Below, in pieces: positions 24,666 through 31,666 of a stretch of DNA of 64,000 nucleotides (within the stretch, counting starts at the first letter, position 1; the number at the start of each line of letters is the position of its first letter). The notes beneath the pieces are model-generated. The model worked only from the letters and a program-made list of their open reading frames with translations. It ran no database searches and was not told the origin of the DNA. The position numbers and the translations under genes are program-made. Origin of the DNA: a virus; IMG/VR virus record IMGVR_UViG_3300014962_000004, positions 16,282-80,281 of that record; one strand, written 5' to 3'.

Positions 24666-25385
24666 TCATTCCTGGTTGGGTGCGAGATCCCGCACCATGA
24701 GACGAGCGGACTTCCACTCGCCGGGCACGACCGCGTCGCGCATCTGCTCCATCAGAGCGGGATTGGCCACCACGGCGGCGGACAGGGCGGAGTCGTTCAC
24801 CTCGTAGGTCACCTTGACCGTGGTGATCTGAGCAAACAGGTCATCGCCCAGGACGGCACGCAGCTTGTCCATGTCGAACTCGGCAGGCTTGCGGCCCGCG
24901 CCCTCGCGGCAGAAACGCTTGCCCAGCTCGGGAACGTCGACCTCCATGTTGGTGTGCTCGGGGAATTCCTCGCCCATCTCGGCGGCGGCGAGATCCATGT
25001 GGCGGAACACCAGGGTGCGAACCATGTCCTGGATCGCGGCCTGCGACTCGGCGACGATCTTGCCGTCCAGGTAGGACCGCATCAGCTCGAACGCGTCGTC
25101 GTCGGTGAGACCGCGCTCCATCAGCTCGTCGGACTTGGCGGCGATCTTCTTGCCCAACGGCAGCAGGGTGGACATTGCGTCGCTGACGCGGGCCAGCTCG
25201 ATCTTGTTGTTCTCGGCCAGCGCCTTTTGGTGCGCGGCCTTGCGGACGGCGGCGTTGTTGCCCTTCTTCTCGATGGCCGACGCGGTGTCGACCTCAGCGA
25301 GGATGTCCTTGACCAAGCTGTTCTTGGTCTGCTTCTTCAGCTCGGCGGCGAGCTTGGTGGTGGCGAGGCTCTGGGACTTTGCCAT
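24666..25385 (-). CDS. Hypothetical mostly helical protein, 239 aa
   Basis: Unrecognised. It is an alpha-helical protein rich in Ala, Lys and Glu with no membrane segment. Start MAKSQSLATT at 25385 has AGGTG upstream; two earlier in-frame ATGs exist in the leader. It has a dedicated promoter-like leader and is the first gene of the small operon with the HTH and aminotransferase-fold genes. Confidence 0.6.
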   Translation of the reverse strand: MAKSQSLATTKLAAELKKQTKNSLVKDILAEVDTASAIEKKGNNAAVRKAAHQKALAENNKIELARVSDAMSTLLPLGKKIAAKSDELMERGLTDDDAFELMRSYLDGKIVAESQAAIQDMVRTLVFRHMDLAAAEMGEEFPEHTNMEVDVPELGKRFCREGAGRKPAEFDMDKLRAVLGDDLFAQITTVKVTYEVNDSALSAAVVANPALMEQMRDAVVPGEWKSARLMVRDLAPNQE

Positions 25386-25425
25386 GGGGATCACCTGTTC
25401 TTTCATCTCAGTGGGTGGTAACACC

Positions 25426-25454
25426 AGGTTAGGCTATAGCCCGGACAAAGTCAA
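25426..25454 (-). promoter_or_regulatory. Candidate promoter and GTGGTAAC operator-like site
   Basis: A TTGACT hexamer (25449-25454, minus strand) is spaced 17 bases from TAACCT (25426-25431), and a GCTATAG element lies between them. Immediately downstream is GGTGTTACCACC (25414-25425, minus strand). The same combination of TTGAC, GCTATAG and a GTGGTAAC-type site occurs upstream of the gene at 30816, suggesting a shared phage promoter class. Confidence 0.4.
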
Positions 25455-25455
25455 A

Positions 25456-25839
25456 CTACCCTGTTTCCGCTGCTCCGGCGGTGTCGTCGACCTCCGCAAG
25501 CTGCTGCAGCTCCACTATTTTCATGGCGGTGGCCTGTTCTACCATGCGGCGCTCCCATGGCGACATGCATTCCCACACTGTATCCCCGTTAAACCAGTGC
25601 TGCACGATCACCAGCAGCATTTGGCCCAACCATTCCGTCGACAGATACCCGAAAGTTTGCTCGGCAACCTCAAAAGCCTGCAGTAAGCTATCCCGAACAG
25701 TTAGCTGTGGCTCGTCTTCGACCATCTTTTCCGCCGCATCCACCCAAAACACCAGGAAATCGCGGAATTTCTGGGAATCCTCGTCGGCATTAAACTCCGT
25801 CAGCTGCTGATTCCACTGCTCTTCGTCTCTGACATGCAT
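25456..25839 (-). CDS. Hypothetical acidic protein, 127 aa
   Basis: Unrecognised. ATG at 25839 with an excellent AGAGAGG site eight bases upstream is preferred to a GTG ten codons earlier. The protein is helical and acidic (DEEQWNQQLTEFNADEDSQ), with conserved-looking hydrophobic faces (FLVFWVDAAEKMVED). It is the first minus-strand gene after the 496-base non-coding region. Confidence 0.6.
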   Translation of the reverse strand: MHVRDEEQWNQQLTEFNADEDSQKFRDFLVFWVDAAEKMVEDEPQLTVRDSLLQAFEVAEQTFGYLSTEWLGQMLLVIVQHWFNGDTVWECMSPWERRMVEQATAMKIVELQQLAEVDDTAGAAETG

Positions 25840-26220
25840 ATGTTTAACCTCTCTGAGCTGCGGATACACGGGTGAGCAAAGCTATGAAGACCTCCCAGGC
25901 CCCCGACCTCCCATTGTGCCGCCCACGGTTCGTCTCCACCACCTCTGGCCCTCTGACCTTTTCTGGCCAAAGGGCTTCAGATCCGACCGTCACTACGTTT
26001 GCAACCGCAGATCCGGCAGCCCGCCTGTCCGAGCCTTTTAAGGAATGAGCACGACGGCGAGGACGTATTAGGTGCCAGGCCGCAGCAGGAGACGGTTGGT
26101 ATTGGTAACCCGGCGGACTCGTCCGTATAACGCCGGGGGCGGTTTATCCTCCCGCTTGTCAGGGAGCCGCTTGTCCCGAAAGTCCCATATCTGGTATTTT
26201 GGAACATGGCTCCAGTTGAT

Positions 26221-26264
26221 ACGAAGGCCCCCTAGCCTGCCAGGGCGATGATGGGGGCCTTCGT
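26221..26264 (+). terminator. Strong hairpin (12-bp perfect stem, 20-base loop)
   Basis: ACGAAGGCCCCC at 26221-26232 is the exact reverse complement of 26253-26264. On the plus strand it is followed by CATTCTTAC, only a weak U-tract. It ends 71 bases before the helicase start codon, so it could terminate a plus-strand transcript arriving from upstream, work in the other direction, or act as a leader structure. Confidence 0.5.
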
Positions 26265-26299
26265 CATTCTTACACCGATGTGATTCGAGTCGCAACACC

Positions 26300-26326
26300 C
26301 TGACCGGCGGGTCCATCCTGTAGTAT
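26300..26326 (+). promoter_or_regulatory. Weak candidate promoter giving a near-leaderless helicase mRNA
   Basis: TAGTAT (26321-26326) ends nine bases before the helicase ATG, and CTGACC (26300-26305) lies 15 bases upstream of it. There is no Shine-Dalgarno sequence before the ATG. A start point near the ATG would give a leaderless transcript, a common situation in mycobacteria. The spacer is shorter than ideal. Confidence 0.3.
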
Positions 26327-26335
26327 CGACACATC

Positions 26336-28198
26336 ATGCCGTTACCCACCCTCGACGACGTGGAAAAGCGGGTCACCGACCTACTCGATTCCGCCGTGCC
26401 CCCGTCCCGGATCATTCTTGTCGAGGAACACCCCGAGTACCGGGGTTACCTGCAGTTCGAGCCGCTCGACGAGACCGCCAGGGGGATGTTCTACGGCGAG
26501 TACCGGGACTGGATGAGCCGCCACCTGATCCTCAACGAGCTGCACCTGGCCCGCCGGTTCACCACCCAGCTGGAACGCGACGGGTATTACCCGCTGTGGA
26601 CCCCCAGCACCGCGCCGATCCAGGCCGACATCGACCGGTGGAGCGCCCCGCTGGCCATCGAGGGCTACGAATTCCGGCCCTTCCAGGCGTTCTCCCTCAA
26701 CCGCGCGTTGGAGCGGGCCATGGTCGGCGAGAACGCCTCCGAGCGGTTCTGGTTTTGGAACTGGTCGGCGGGCGCGGGCAAGAGTTTCTGCTCCGGCGCT
26801 GCCGCCAAGGCGTTGTTCCAGTCCGGCGACATCGACATCGTCATTGCCTGCACCCTGTCGAAGCTGAAAGAGAATTTGCGCCGGACGTTCGAGCACCCCG
26901 CCGGGCTGGACGCGGTCGTCAACGACGGCACCAAGGACAAGCGCCGCCGGGGCTACCAGGCCGAGCATCAGGTCTATGTCATGAACTACGAAAAGCTTTG
27001 GGTCGACGAGACCGAGGTGGCCGAGCTGACCTTCGGCAAGCGGGTGCTGTGGGTGCTCGACGAGGGCCACAAGCTCATCACCGACAACGGCCAGAACAAG
27101 GCCCGCCAGGCCCTCGACCGGCTCACCGACGCGTGCACGGCCATCGTATGGCCGATGAGCGCCACCGTGGTCGGCGGCAACCCGCTGAGGTTCAGGGATG
27201 TGTTCAGCCTCGACGGCAGGCCGACCGCCAACCCGCTGTCGACCAAAACCGATTTCATCCGGCGCTACGCCAGCCGGGTCAACAACGTCCCGGTGAAAAC
27301 CAAGAGCGGGCGGGCGTTTGCGTTCACGACCTACGACTGGAACCTCACCGCCTTGCAGGAGGTGCGGCATCGAGTCGGCGACCGCACCATGGCGGTGCGC
27401 AAGACGGATCCCGGCGTGCGCGAGCAGTTCAAGGGCATCGAGACCCTGCCGGTTCAGGTGCAGGCCACCCCGGCCACCCGCGAGTTGCTGGATCTGATCA
27501 CCAGCAAGGCCCGCGCCGCCCAGCAGCGCGGTGAGGGGCTGGCTCCGCACTACCTGATGGCCCGGCTTGCGTGCATCAATCCCGAGGCGCTGCGGCACAG
27601 CAGTTCGCCGGAAGCCGCCGAGATTTTGGATGAGCGCCCCGATCTGCTCGATGCGGCGCACAGCGCCAAGATCGAAGTGCTCAACGGTCTGCTCGACGAG
27701 ATCCGCGAGGCTCAGGACAAAGCCGTGGTGTTCTGCCACTGGACCGAACTGGGCCTGCTTCGGCTCGCGCCGCACCTCACCGTGCCGCACGTCCTGCACT
27801 ACGGCACCGGCCAGTCGGCGGCGGAATCCCAGCGCGCCCAGGATCGGTTCAAGGCGGATCCGGACATCACCGCGTTCTGCAGCTCCGATGCCGGGACGCA
27901 CGGGCTGAATCTGCAGGAGGCCCGCTACGTCATCAACGTGGACCCCACCTACTCCTACGACGACCTGGCTCAGCGCAACGCCCGCATCGACCGCGCCGAC
28001 AGCCACCTCGACGGGTTGACCGCCTACGTGCTGATCACCGAGGACTCGGTGGAGGAGCGGGTGTGGGAGACCTGCGAGTCGCGCCGTCGGCTGGCTGCGG
28101 CGGTCCAGGGCACTCAGGAGGAGTTGAGCTACGGCGACGAGCGGTCGTCGCGGGACGAGAACAAGAACTTGGAGTGGCTGCTTTTCGGCGAGAGCTAG
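26336..28198 (+). CDS. Superfamily 2 (SNF2/DEAD-like) helicase, 620 aa
   Basis: Motif I reads SAGAGKSFCSGAA (residues 144-156). Motif II is LDEGHKL (D242-H245), a variant of DEAH. Motif III-like PMSATVVGG follows, and the second RecA domain shows FCSSDAGTHGLNLQEA and QRNARIDRAD (motifs V and VI). These enzymes translocate on double-stranded DNA or remodel protein-DNA complexes. The first 110 residues are a unique N-terminal extension ahead of a Q-motif-like FRPFQAFSL. One of only two plus-strand genes in the window. ATG at 26336 has no ribosome binding site. Its stop shares a CTAG palindrome with the stop of the converging gene. Confidence 0.85.
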   Translation: MPLPTLDDVEKRVTDLLDSAVPPSRIILVEEHPEYRGYLQFEPLDETARGMFYGEYRDWMSRHLILNELHLARRFTTQLERDGYYPLWTPSTAPIQADIDRWSAPLAIEGYEFRPFQAFSLNRALERAMVGENASERFWFWNWSAGAGKSFCSGAAAKALFQSGDIDIVIACTLSKLKENLRRTFEHPAGLDAVVNDGTKDKRRRGYQAEHQVYVMNYEKLWVDETEVAELTFGKRVLWVLDEGHKLITDNGQNKARQALDRLTDACTAIVWPMSATVVGGNPLRFRDVFSLDGRPTANPLSTKTDFIRRYASRVNNVPVKTKSGRAFAFTTYDWNLTALQEVRHRVGDRTMAVRKTDPGVREQFKGIETLPVQVQATPATRELLDLITSKARAAQQRGEGLAPHYLMARLACINPEALRHSSSPEAAEILDERPDLLDAAHSAKIEVLNGLLDEIREAQDKAVVFCHWTELGLLRLAPHLTVPHVLHYGTGQSAAESQRAQDRFKADPDITAFCSSDAGTHGLNLQEARYVINVDPTYSYDDLAQRNARIDRADSHLDGLTAYVLITEDSVEERVWETCESRRRLAAAVQGTQEELSYGDERSSRDENKNLEWLLFGES

Positions 28199-28491
28199 TT
28201 GTCTTCGTCGTCTTTTTTCGGCTTGTCGAACAGCGATTTGGGGAGCGGATAGTCCTCAGTGCGGGCATCCCAGACGATTCGCTCGGTGAGGTCGGCGAAC
28301 CGGCCCGTGATGCCGTCATCGTCGGATTCCTCTTCGTCCTCGTCCTCGCCGCACGTGCACTCGTAGACGTACTCCACGTCCTCGTCGCGGTTGGCGATCA
28401 TCGCCTGAACCACGTCGGAAACCGTTGCCTCGTAATGGTTTTCGATCCGCAGCACTTCGCGCCCGAAAACTTTGAACACCTTGATCCGCAT
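28195..28491 (-). CDS. Hypothetical protein with an acidic loop, 98 aa
   Basis: Unrecognised. The N-terminal half has a strand-helix pattern (MRIKVFKVFGREVLRIENHY), with a CTCG pair and then a highly acidic run (EDEDEEESDDD). Its stop codon overlaps the convergent helicase stop. It starts with ATG at 28491 with an AGGAGGAATCAC-type site just upstream. Confidence 0.6.
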   Translation of the reverse strand: MRIKVFKVFGREVLRIENHYEATVSDVVQAMIANRDEDVEYVYECTCGEDEDEEESDDDGITGRFADLTERIVWDARTEDYPLPKSLFDKPKKDDEDN

Positions 28492-28501
28492 GTGATTCCT
28501 C

Positions 28502-29680
28502 CTAGAGTAGGGCGAAGCTACGCAAGTCGAAGCCGTCGTCGTTGATGGCGAATACGGTCAGTGCCGGGTCGCCGTCCTCCCCCATCGTGTTGCGCACCCA
28601 GGCGGATCCGTTGTCGAGGGTGGAGGCTTGAATGTGGTAACTCGACTTGCCGGTCACCGGGTCGCGTCCGGAGGGCCGGAACGAGGGGTAGTGGAAGTGG
28701 CCGGTCAGCAGCACCTCGCACATCAAACGGCCTTCATGCTTCTGGTTTTTCCACCAGGGGATGATTCCGGCGGGATTCTTGGCCTGGTGGCCGTGCGCCA
28801 GGCCCAGCGCGGTGCCGCGAATCTTGAACGTCATCATTTCGTCGTAGTCGTTGTCGGGCCGGTGGAAGTGCACGTCCAGGCCGACCTCGTCGTTCATCTT
28901 TTCCAGCTGCTTGGAGATGTGCAGCCCCCAGTCGTCGTTGGGCTTGCCGATCAGGCTCTTGCCCCGCCGCCACTGACAGTGGTTGGACGGAATGGACAGC
29001 ACATCGACGTGACCAAACTTCTCACACAGCTTGATCGTGCGCCAGAACTCGGTGGAGGCCAGGTCGACCTGAGCCTGTAGCGACAGGCCGTTGGTACGGG
29101 TCTGGGACAGCACGTTGTCGAAACCCTCGACGATGTCGCCCACGTCGGCGACCACCACGTGGTCGACTTTTGCGTCTTTGAGCCAATACTTCAGCTCGGC
29201 CCGCTTTTCCTCCAGCCGCTCGGCCAGTTCGGTGACCCCGCCCAGGTGGTCGACCTTGCCGGTCTGGATGTCGGCCCAGCAGACGACCGCTGTACGGCCC
29301 GTAGAAGCCGGTTCCTTCTTGCGCGGCCTGCTGGCCCTCATCTCGGCGTACAAAGCCGGGAGATTGACGCACAGGGCGTTTCTGACGGCCTTGTACTTGT
29401 AGGCGTTGAGGTAGACCGAGGTGGTGTCACCGGTCTTGCGGCCCTCGTCGTCGCGAACGGCGGATCGCTGTTCCCAGCGGCTGGCCGAGACCAGCTCCAT
29501 GCCGATCTCGCCGGGCGCGTAGCCCAGCCGGGTCAGCACCTCGTCGAAATTGTGCGGGTCGAACTCGTCCGGCAGGGCACCGGTCTGGATGGTGCCCTCG
29601 TTACCGGCCCAGTCGGCTCGCCAGGCCAGCTCCTCGTCGGCTCCGGTGGCGGTGCCGTCCCAGGAATCCTCCAAGCTCAC
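28502..29680 (-). CDS. Calcineurin-like metallophosphoesterase, 392 aa
   Basis: The metal-binding motifs are present in order: CWADIQTGK (D137), VVADVGDIVEG (D182), LSIPSNHCQWRRG (the GNH motif as SNH), LGLAHGHQA and LLTGHFHYPS. This layout matches the Mre11/SbcD and phage calcineurin-like family, which act as nucleases or phosphodiesterases. The N-terminal 120 residues form a separate, partly basic region that may bind DNA. With no SbcC-like ATPase in view, a stand-alone role is likely. It overlaps the upstream HTH-like gene by four bases. Confidence 0.8.
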   Translation of the reverse strand: MSLEDSWDGTATGADEELAWRADWAGNEGTIQTGALPDEFDPHNFDEVLTRLGYAPGEIGMELVSASRWEQRSAVRDDEGRKTGDTTSVYLNAYKYKAVRNALCVNLPALYAEMRASRPRKKEPASTGRTAVVCWADIQTGKVDHLGGVTELAERLEEKRAELKYWLKDAKVDHVVVADVGDIVEGFDNVLSQTRTNGLSLQAQVDLASTEFWRTIKLCEKFGHVDVLSIPSNHCQWRRGKSLIGKPNDDWGLHISKQLEKMNDEVGLDVHFHRPDNDYDEMMTFKIRGTALGLAHGHQAKNPAGIIPWWKNQKHEGRLMCEVLLTGHFHYPSFRPSGRDPVTGKSSYHIQASTLDNGSAWVRNTMGEDGDPALTVFAINDDGFDLRSFALL

Positions 29681-29946
29681 AGCTTGCCCTCCCGCCGTTT
29701 GGCAGCCAGCTCTAGGTGATGCTCGTGAACGTGACTGTGGAACGTGCTGCGCGCCACCTCGTGGCCGTCGGCGATCACCGCCCGTCGGAGGCGCTGCATG
29801 TTCCCGCGTGAGGTGAGAGCTTCGCGGACCTTTTCGTCAAAGAAGTCCTGGTCTCCCGGCGCTAGGGTTTTGTACCACTCGCACGTCTTGCAAGTACGCT
29901 TTACCAGGCTGTCATTGGCTGACTCGTAGCGATCCGCCAAACTCAC
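29677..29946 (-). CDS. Small HTH-like protein with a Cys pair, 89 aa
   Basis: The CKTCEWY element (residues 19-25) and a later segment (LRRAVIADGHEVARSTFHSHVHEHH) resemble the zinc-plus-HTH arrangement in the 256-aa protein at 7043-7813, ending in an H-rich helix. A terminase-small-like or regulatory DNA-binding role is possible. GTG at 29946. Confidence 0.5.
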   Translation of the reverse strand: MSLADRYESANDSLVKRTCKTCEWYKTLAPGDQDFFDEKVREALTSRGNMQRLRRAVIADGHEVARSTFHSHVHEHHLELAAKRREGKL

Positions 29947-29967
29947 GGGCTATGACCTCACTCCCGT

Positions 29968-29997
29968 TCGGCACGGTGCCGATCACCTATTCAGGTG
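29968..29997. repeat. Palindrome and adjacent hairpin upstream of the 89-aa gene
   Basis: TCGGCAC-G-GTGCCGA (29968-29982) is a perfect 7-bp palindrome, followed by CACCT-ATTC-AGGTG (29984-29997). They lie in the 105-base gap between the genes ending at 30052 and starting at 29946 on the minus strand. They may be a terminator for the upstream gene or an operator for the downstream one. Confidence 0.45.
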
Positions 29998-30051
29998 TGT
30001 TCGGTGCCACTATCCAGGGGAGGTTTCGGTAACGATTTTCCGAGCCGGGTG

Positions 30052-30357
30052 CTATCCTGCCCGTTTCCGGCGCGGCCCTCGGTAGCCCTTGGCGACCGTG
30101 TCGGGGATGTCGTCGCGGGCGGCGGGGCGGCGGTGTTCGGGCATCCACCAGCGGTAACCCAGCTCGGGTTCGCAGGCTTTCAGCATTTCGAACCGGATCC
30201 GGGGCGGCACCTTGGAGTAGGGCACCGGCAGCACCACGGTTTTCCCGAGGTGGTAGATCAGGTGCTTGGCTCCCCGGCGGTACAGGTGGAAAACAATGCC
30301 TTGCCGGTCGGCCTCTCGGCTGATCTCGCCGATGATGCTGGTGATGCTGTCGCTCAT
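30052..30357 (-). CDS. Small basic protein with a HicA-like pattern, 101 aa
   Basis: The segment IVFHLYRRGAKHLIYHLG, then TVVLPVPYSKVPPRIRFEML, recalls the dsRNA-binding-like fold of HicA toxins (GSHH...Y...G...V..P.H...). No HicB partner is evident beside it. The C-terminus is strongly basic (GYRGPRRKRAG). ATG at 30357 overlaps the upstream stop as ATGA. The resemblance is weak, and a general RNA- or DNA-binding role is equally likely. Confidence 0.45.
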   Translation of the reverse strand: MSDSITSIIGEISREADRQGIVFHLYRRGAKHLIYHLGKTVVLPVPYSKVPPRIRFEMLKACEPELGYRWWMPEHRRPAARDDIPDTVAKGYRGPRRKRAG

Positions 30358-30590
30358 CGGTCGGCCCCGGTGGCTTCGTAGCCCTTGATCAGGGTGTTGA
30401 GCGCGTTGGCGACGGCCATCTCGTCAGCACCGTAAGCCGACTCGAACGCGGCGTAGACGAGGTTCTGGGCCTCGGTCAGCCGGGTGCGTCGCTCGGTGCC
30501 GACCACCGCCAGCGCGTCGAGGATCAGCGCCGTCGCGGCGAGCGTATCACGAGCGAAGCTGGTGGTGTTGGTTGTTCCGACCATGGGCAT
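30354..30590 (-). CDS. Hypothetical protein, 79 aa
   Basis: Unrecognised; Ala/Thr-rich and predicted all-helical (DTLAATALILDALAVVG, then LVYAAFESAYGADEM). No membrane segment is obvious. ATG at 30590 with GGAAGG nine bases upstream; a second ATG lies two codons later. Confidence 0.55.
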   Translation of the reverse strand: MPMVGTTNTTSFARDTLAATALILDALAVVGTERRTRLTEAQNLVYAAFESAYGADEMAVANALNTLIKGYEATGADR

Positions 30591-30624
30591 GGCGGGTGTC
30601 CTTCCAGTGGGTGGGGTGGAGAAA

Positions 30625-30816
30625 TTACCAGGAATCCCGGCGCAGGGAATCGGCCTTGTCGCGCTTGGCGACCTTGCCGTTGCGCCGCCGCAGCAGGTCG
30701 CGCTTGCTAGCCTGCGGCAGGGCGGCGGAGCTGCTGCGTAGGCCGAGCAGCTTCTGCAGCTGGGCCTCGGTCATGGCGGGAGCCAGGACGATGCCGGGGT
30801 TGTTCTTCTTGGCCAT
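30625..30816 (-). CDS. Small basic protein, 63 aa
   Basis: Highly basic C-terminal half (ASKRDLLRRRNGKVAKRDK), suggesting nucleic-acid binding. ATG at 30816 has a strong AGAAAGGAG site. It is the first minus-strand gene after the divergent promoter region and is preceded by a TTGACA promoter and a 16-base palindrome. Confidence 0.65.
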   Translation of the reverse strand: MAKKNNPGIVLAPAMTEAQLQKLLGLRSSSAALPQASKRDLLRRRNGKVAKRDKADSLRRDSW

Positions 30817-30833
30817 CGCTGGCTCCTTTCTGA

Positions 30834-30875
30834 CGTGGTAGTTACCACGGTAGACCGACTATAGCTTGATGTCAA
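30834..30875 (-). promoter_or_regulatory. Candidate promoter with an overlapping operator-like palindrome
   Basis: TTGACA (30870-30875, minus strand) is 17 bases from TACCGT (30847-30852), with GCTATAG between. A perfect palindrome CGTGGTA-AC-TACCACG (30834-30849) overlaps the -10 side. This is a classic layout for a repressed promoter. It drives the minus-strand block below 30816 while the plus-strand gene starts on the other side. Confidence 0.5.
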
Positions 30876-30911
30876 ACAACGCCTGGTAAACCAACTGAAT
30901 CAGAATGTTTG

Positions 30912-30940
30912 TTGCGTTCGAACTGTAGTTAGCGTATCGT
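30912..30940 (+). promoter_or_regulatory. Candidate promoter of the plus-strand gene at 30973
   Basis: TTGCGT (30912-30917) and TATCGT (30935-30940) are 17 bases apart, followed 32 bases later by the start codon with a CGGAGG site. It forms a divergent pair with the minus-strand promoter near 30870. Confidence 0.4.
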
Positions 30941-30972
30941 TGTTCGTATCACCCACAACGGAGGTAACTGAT

Positions 30973-31665
30973 ATGGGGTATTGGGCTACGTCTCTGACCG
31001 GCATGTCGCTGCAACTGATCGGCGACCTAAACCCGGACGGATCCGAGATGCTGTGGGGCGATGCCCCCGCCGACGCGATTGACGGCGGGATCTCCAAGCT
31101 GATCGGGCGGCTGCGGGCCGACCTGGGGCGGTTCCCCACCGTCGACGAGGTCAACGCGATCAAGGCGACCGCACCGGAGATGATCGAGGCTATCGCCGCC
31201 GCCCGCAAGGTGTTTACCGAGGACATCGAGCGTGAACCCACCGACGGTGAGATCGCCGCCGGTCTGGCGTTCTGCGACACCGAAATCTCGCTGGACTACG
31301 AGCAGCGCAAAAACATCGTGGTCGGGGACACCATCCGGTGGCCGATCCTGCGTCAGCGAAATTTCTTTCAGGAAATCGACTACGTTGCCGAAGCCGCCGT
31401 CGAAGCCATCGAGGAGCGCGAGACCGTCAACAAGTGGACCGGGCTGATCCGGCCCAAAGCGGTCTACGTGGTAACCCACGACGGCGACAAGGTCGACGTG
31501 GACATCTGCGATGCCAATAAGGTGCTGCCCGGCGACGAACCGGTCGAGGTCGAAAACGCCCGCCGCGAAGAACGCCGCGCTCAGGAAGAAGACAGTTTCC
31601 TGCCCGACGAGGGCGACGACACCGGCGAGGACGACGGCGGTTTTGGGCTGATCTTCAACCGGTGA
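30973..31665 (+). CDS. Hypothetical acidic protein on the plus strand, 230 aa
   Basis: Unrecognised. Helix-rich core (PTVDEVNAIKATAPEMIEAI, then a beta-like central part) and a very acidic, disordered C-terminus (EEDSFLPDEGDDTGEDDGG). ATG at 30973 with GGAGG eight bases upstream. It converges on the 1487-aa baseplate gene with a single base between the stop codons, so a transcript reading past its end would be antisense to a structural gene. Confidence 0.65.
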   Translation: MGYWATSLTGMSLQLIGDLNPDGSEMLWGDAPADAIDGGISKLIGRLRADLGRFPTVDEVNAIKATAPEMIEAIAAARKVFTEDIEREPTDGEIAAGLAFCDTEISLDYEQRKNIVVGDTIRWPILRQRNFFQEIDYVAEAAVEAIEERETVNKWTGLIRPKAVYVVTHDGDKVDVDICDANKVLPGDEPVEVENARREERRAQEEDSFLPDEGDDTGEDDGGFGLIFNR

Positions 31666-31666
31666 G

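Larger units (their letters stand above)
25840..26335. other. 496-base intergenic region between divergent genes
   Basis: No convincing protein gene. Two minus-strand frames (26207 to 25977 and 26415 to 26068) are open, but their translations look random apart from a short CRICGCK segment. The region holds a 12-bp perfect hairpin (26221-26264), promoter-like sequences for the plus-strand helicase, and a possible plus-strand TTGGTA-N18-TATAAC (26102-26131). It probably carries the control signals for divergent transcription, with the minus-strand operon leaving from its left end. Confidence 0.5.

Noticed and set aside
25977-26415. Two minus-strand open frames in the intergenic region, one ending CRICGCKRSDGRI and one containing MTKAPIIALAG
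   Set aside because: The translations look random, have no ribosome binding site, and run through the perfect hairpin; at most they are decayed remnants.
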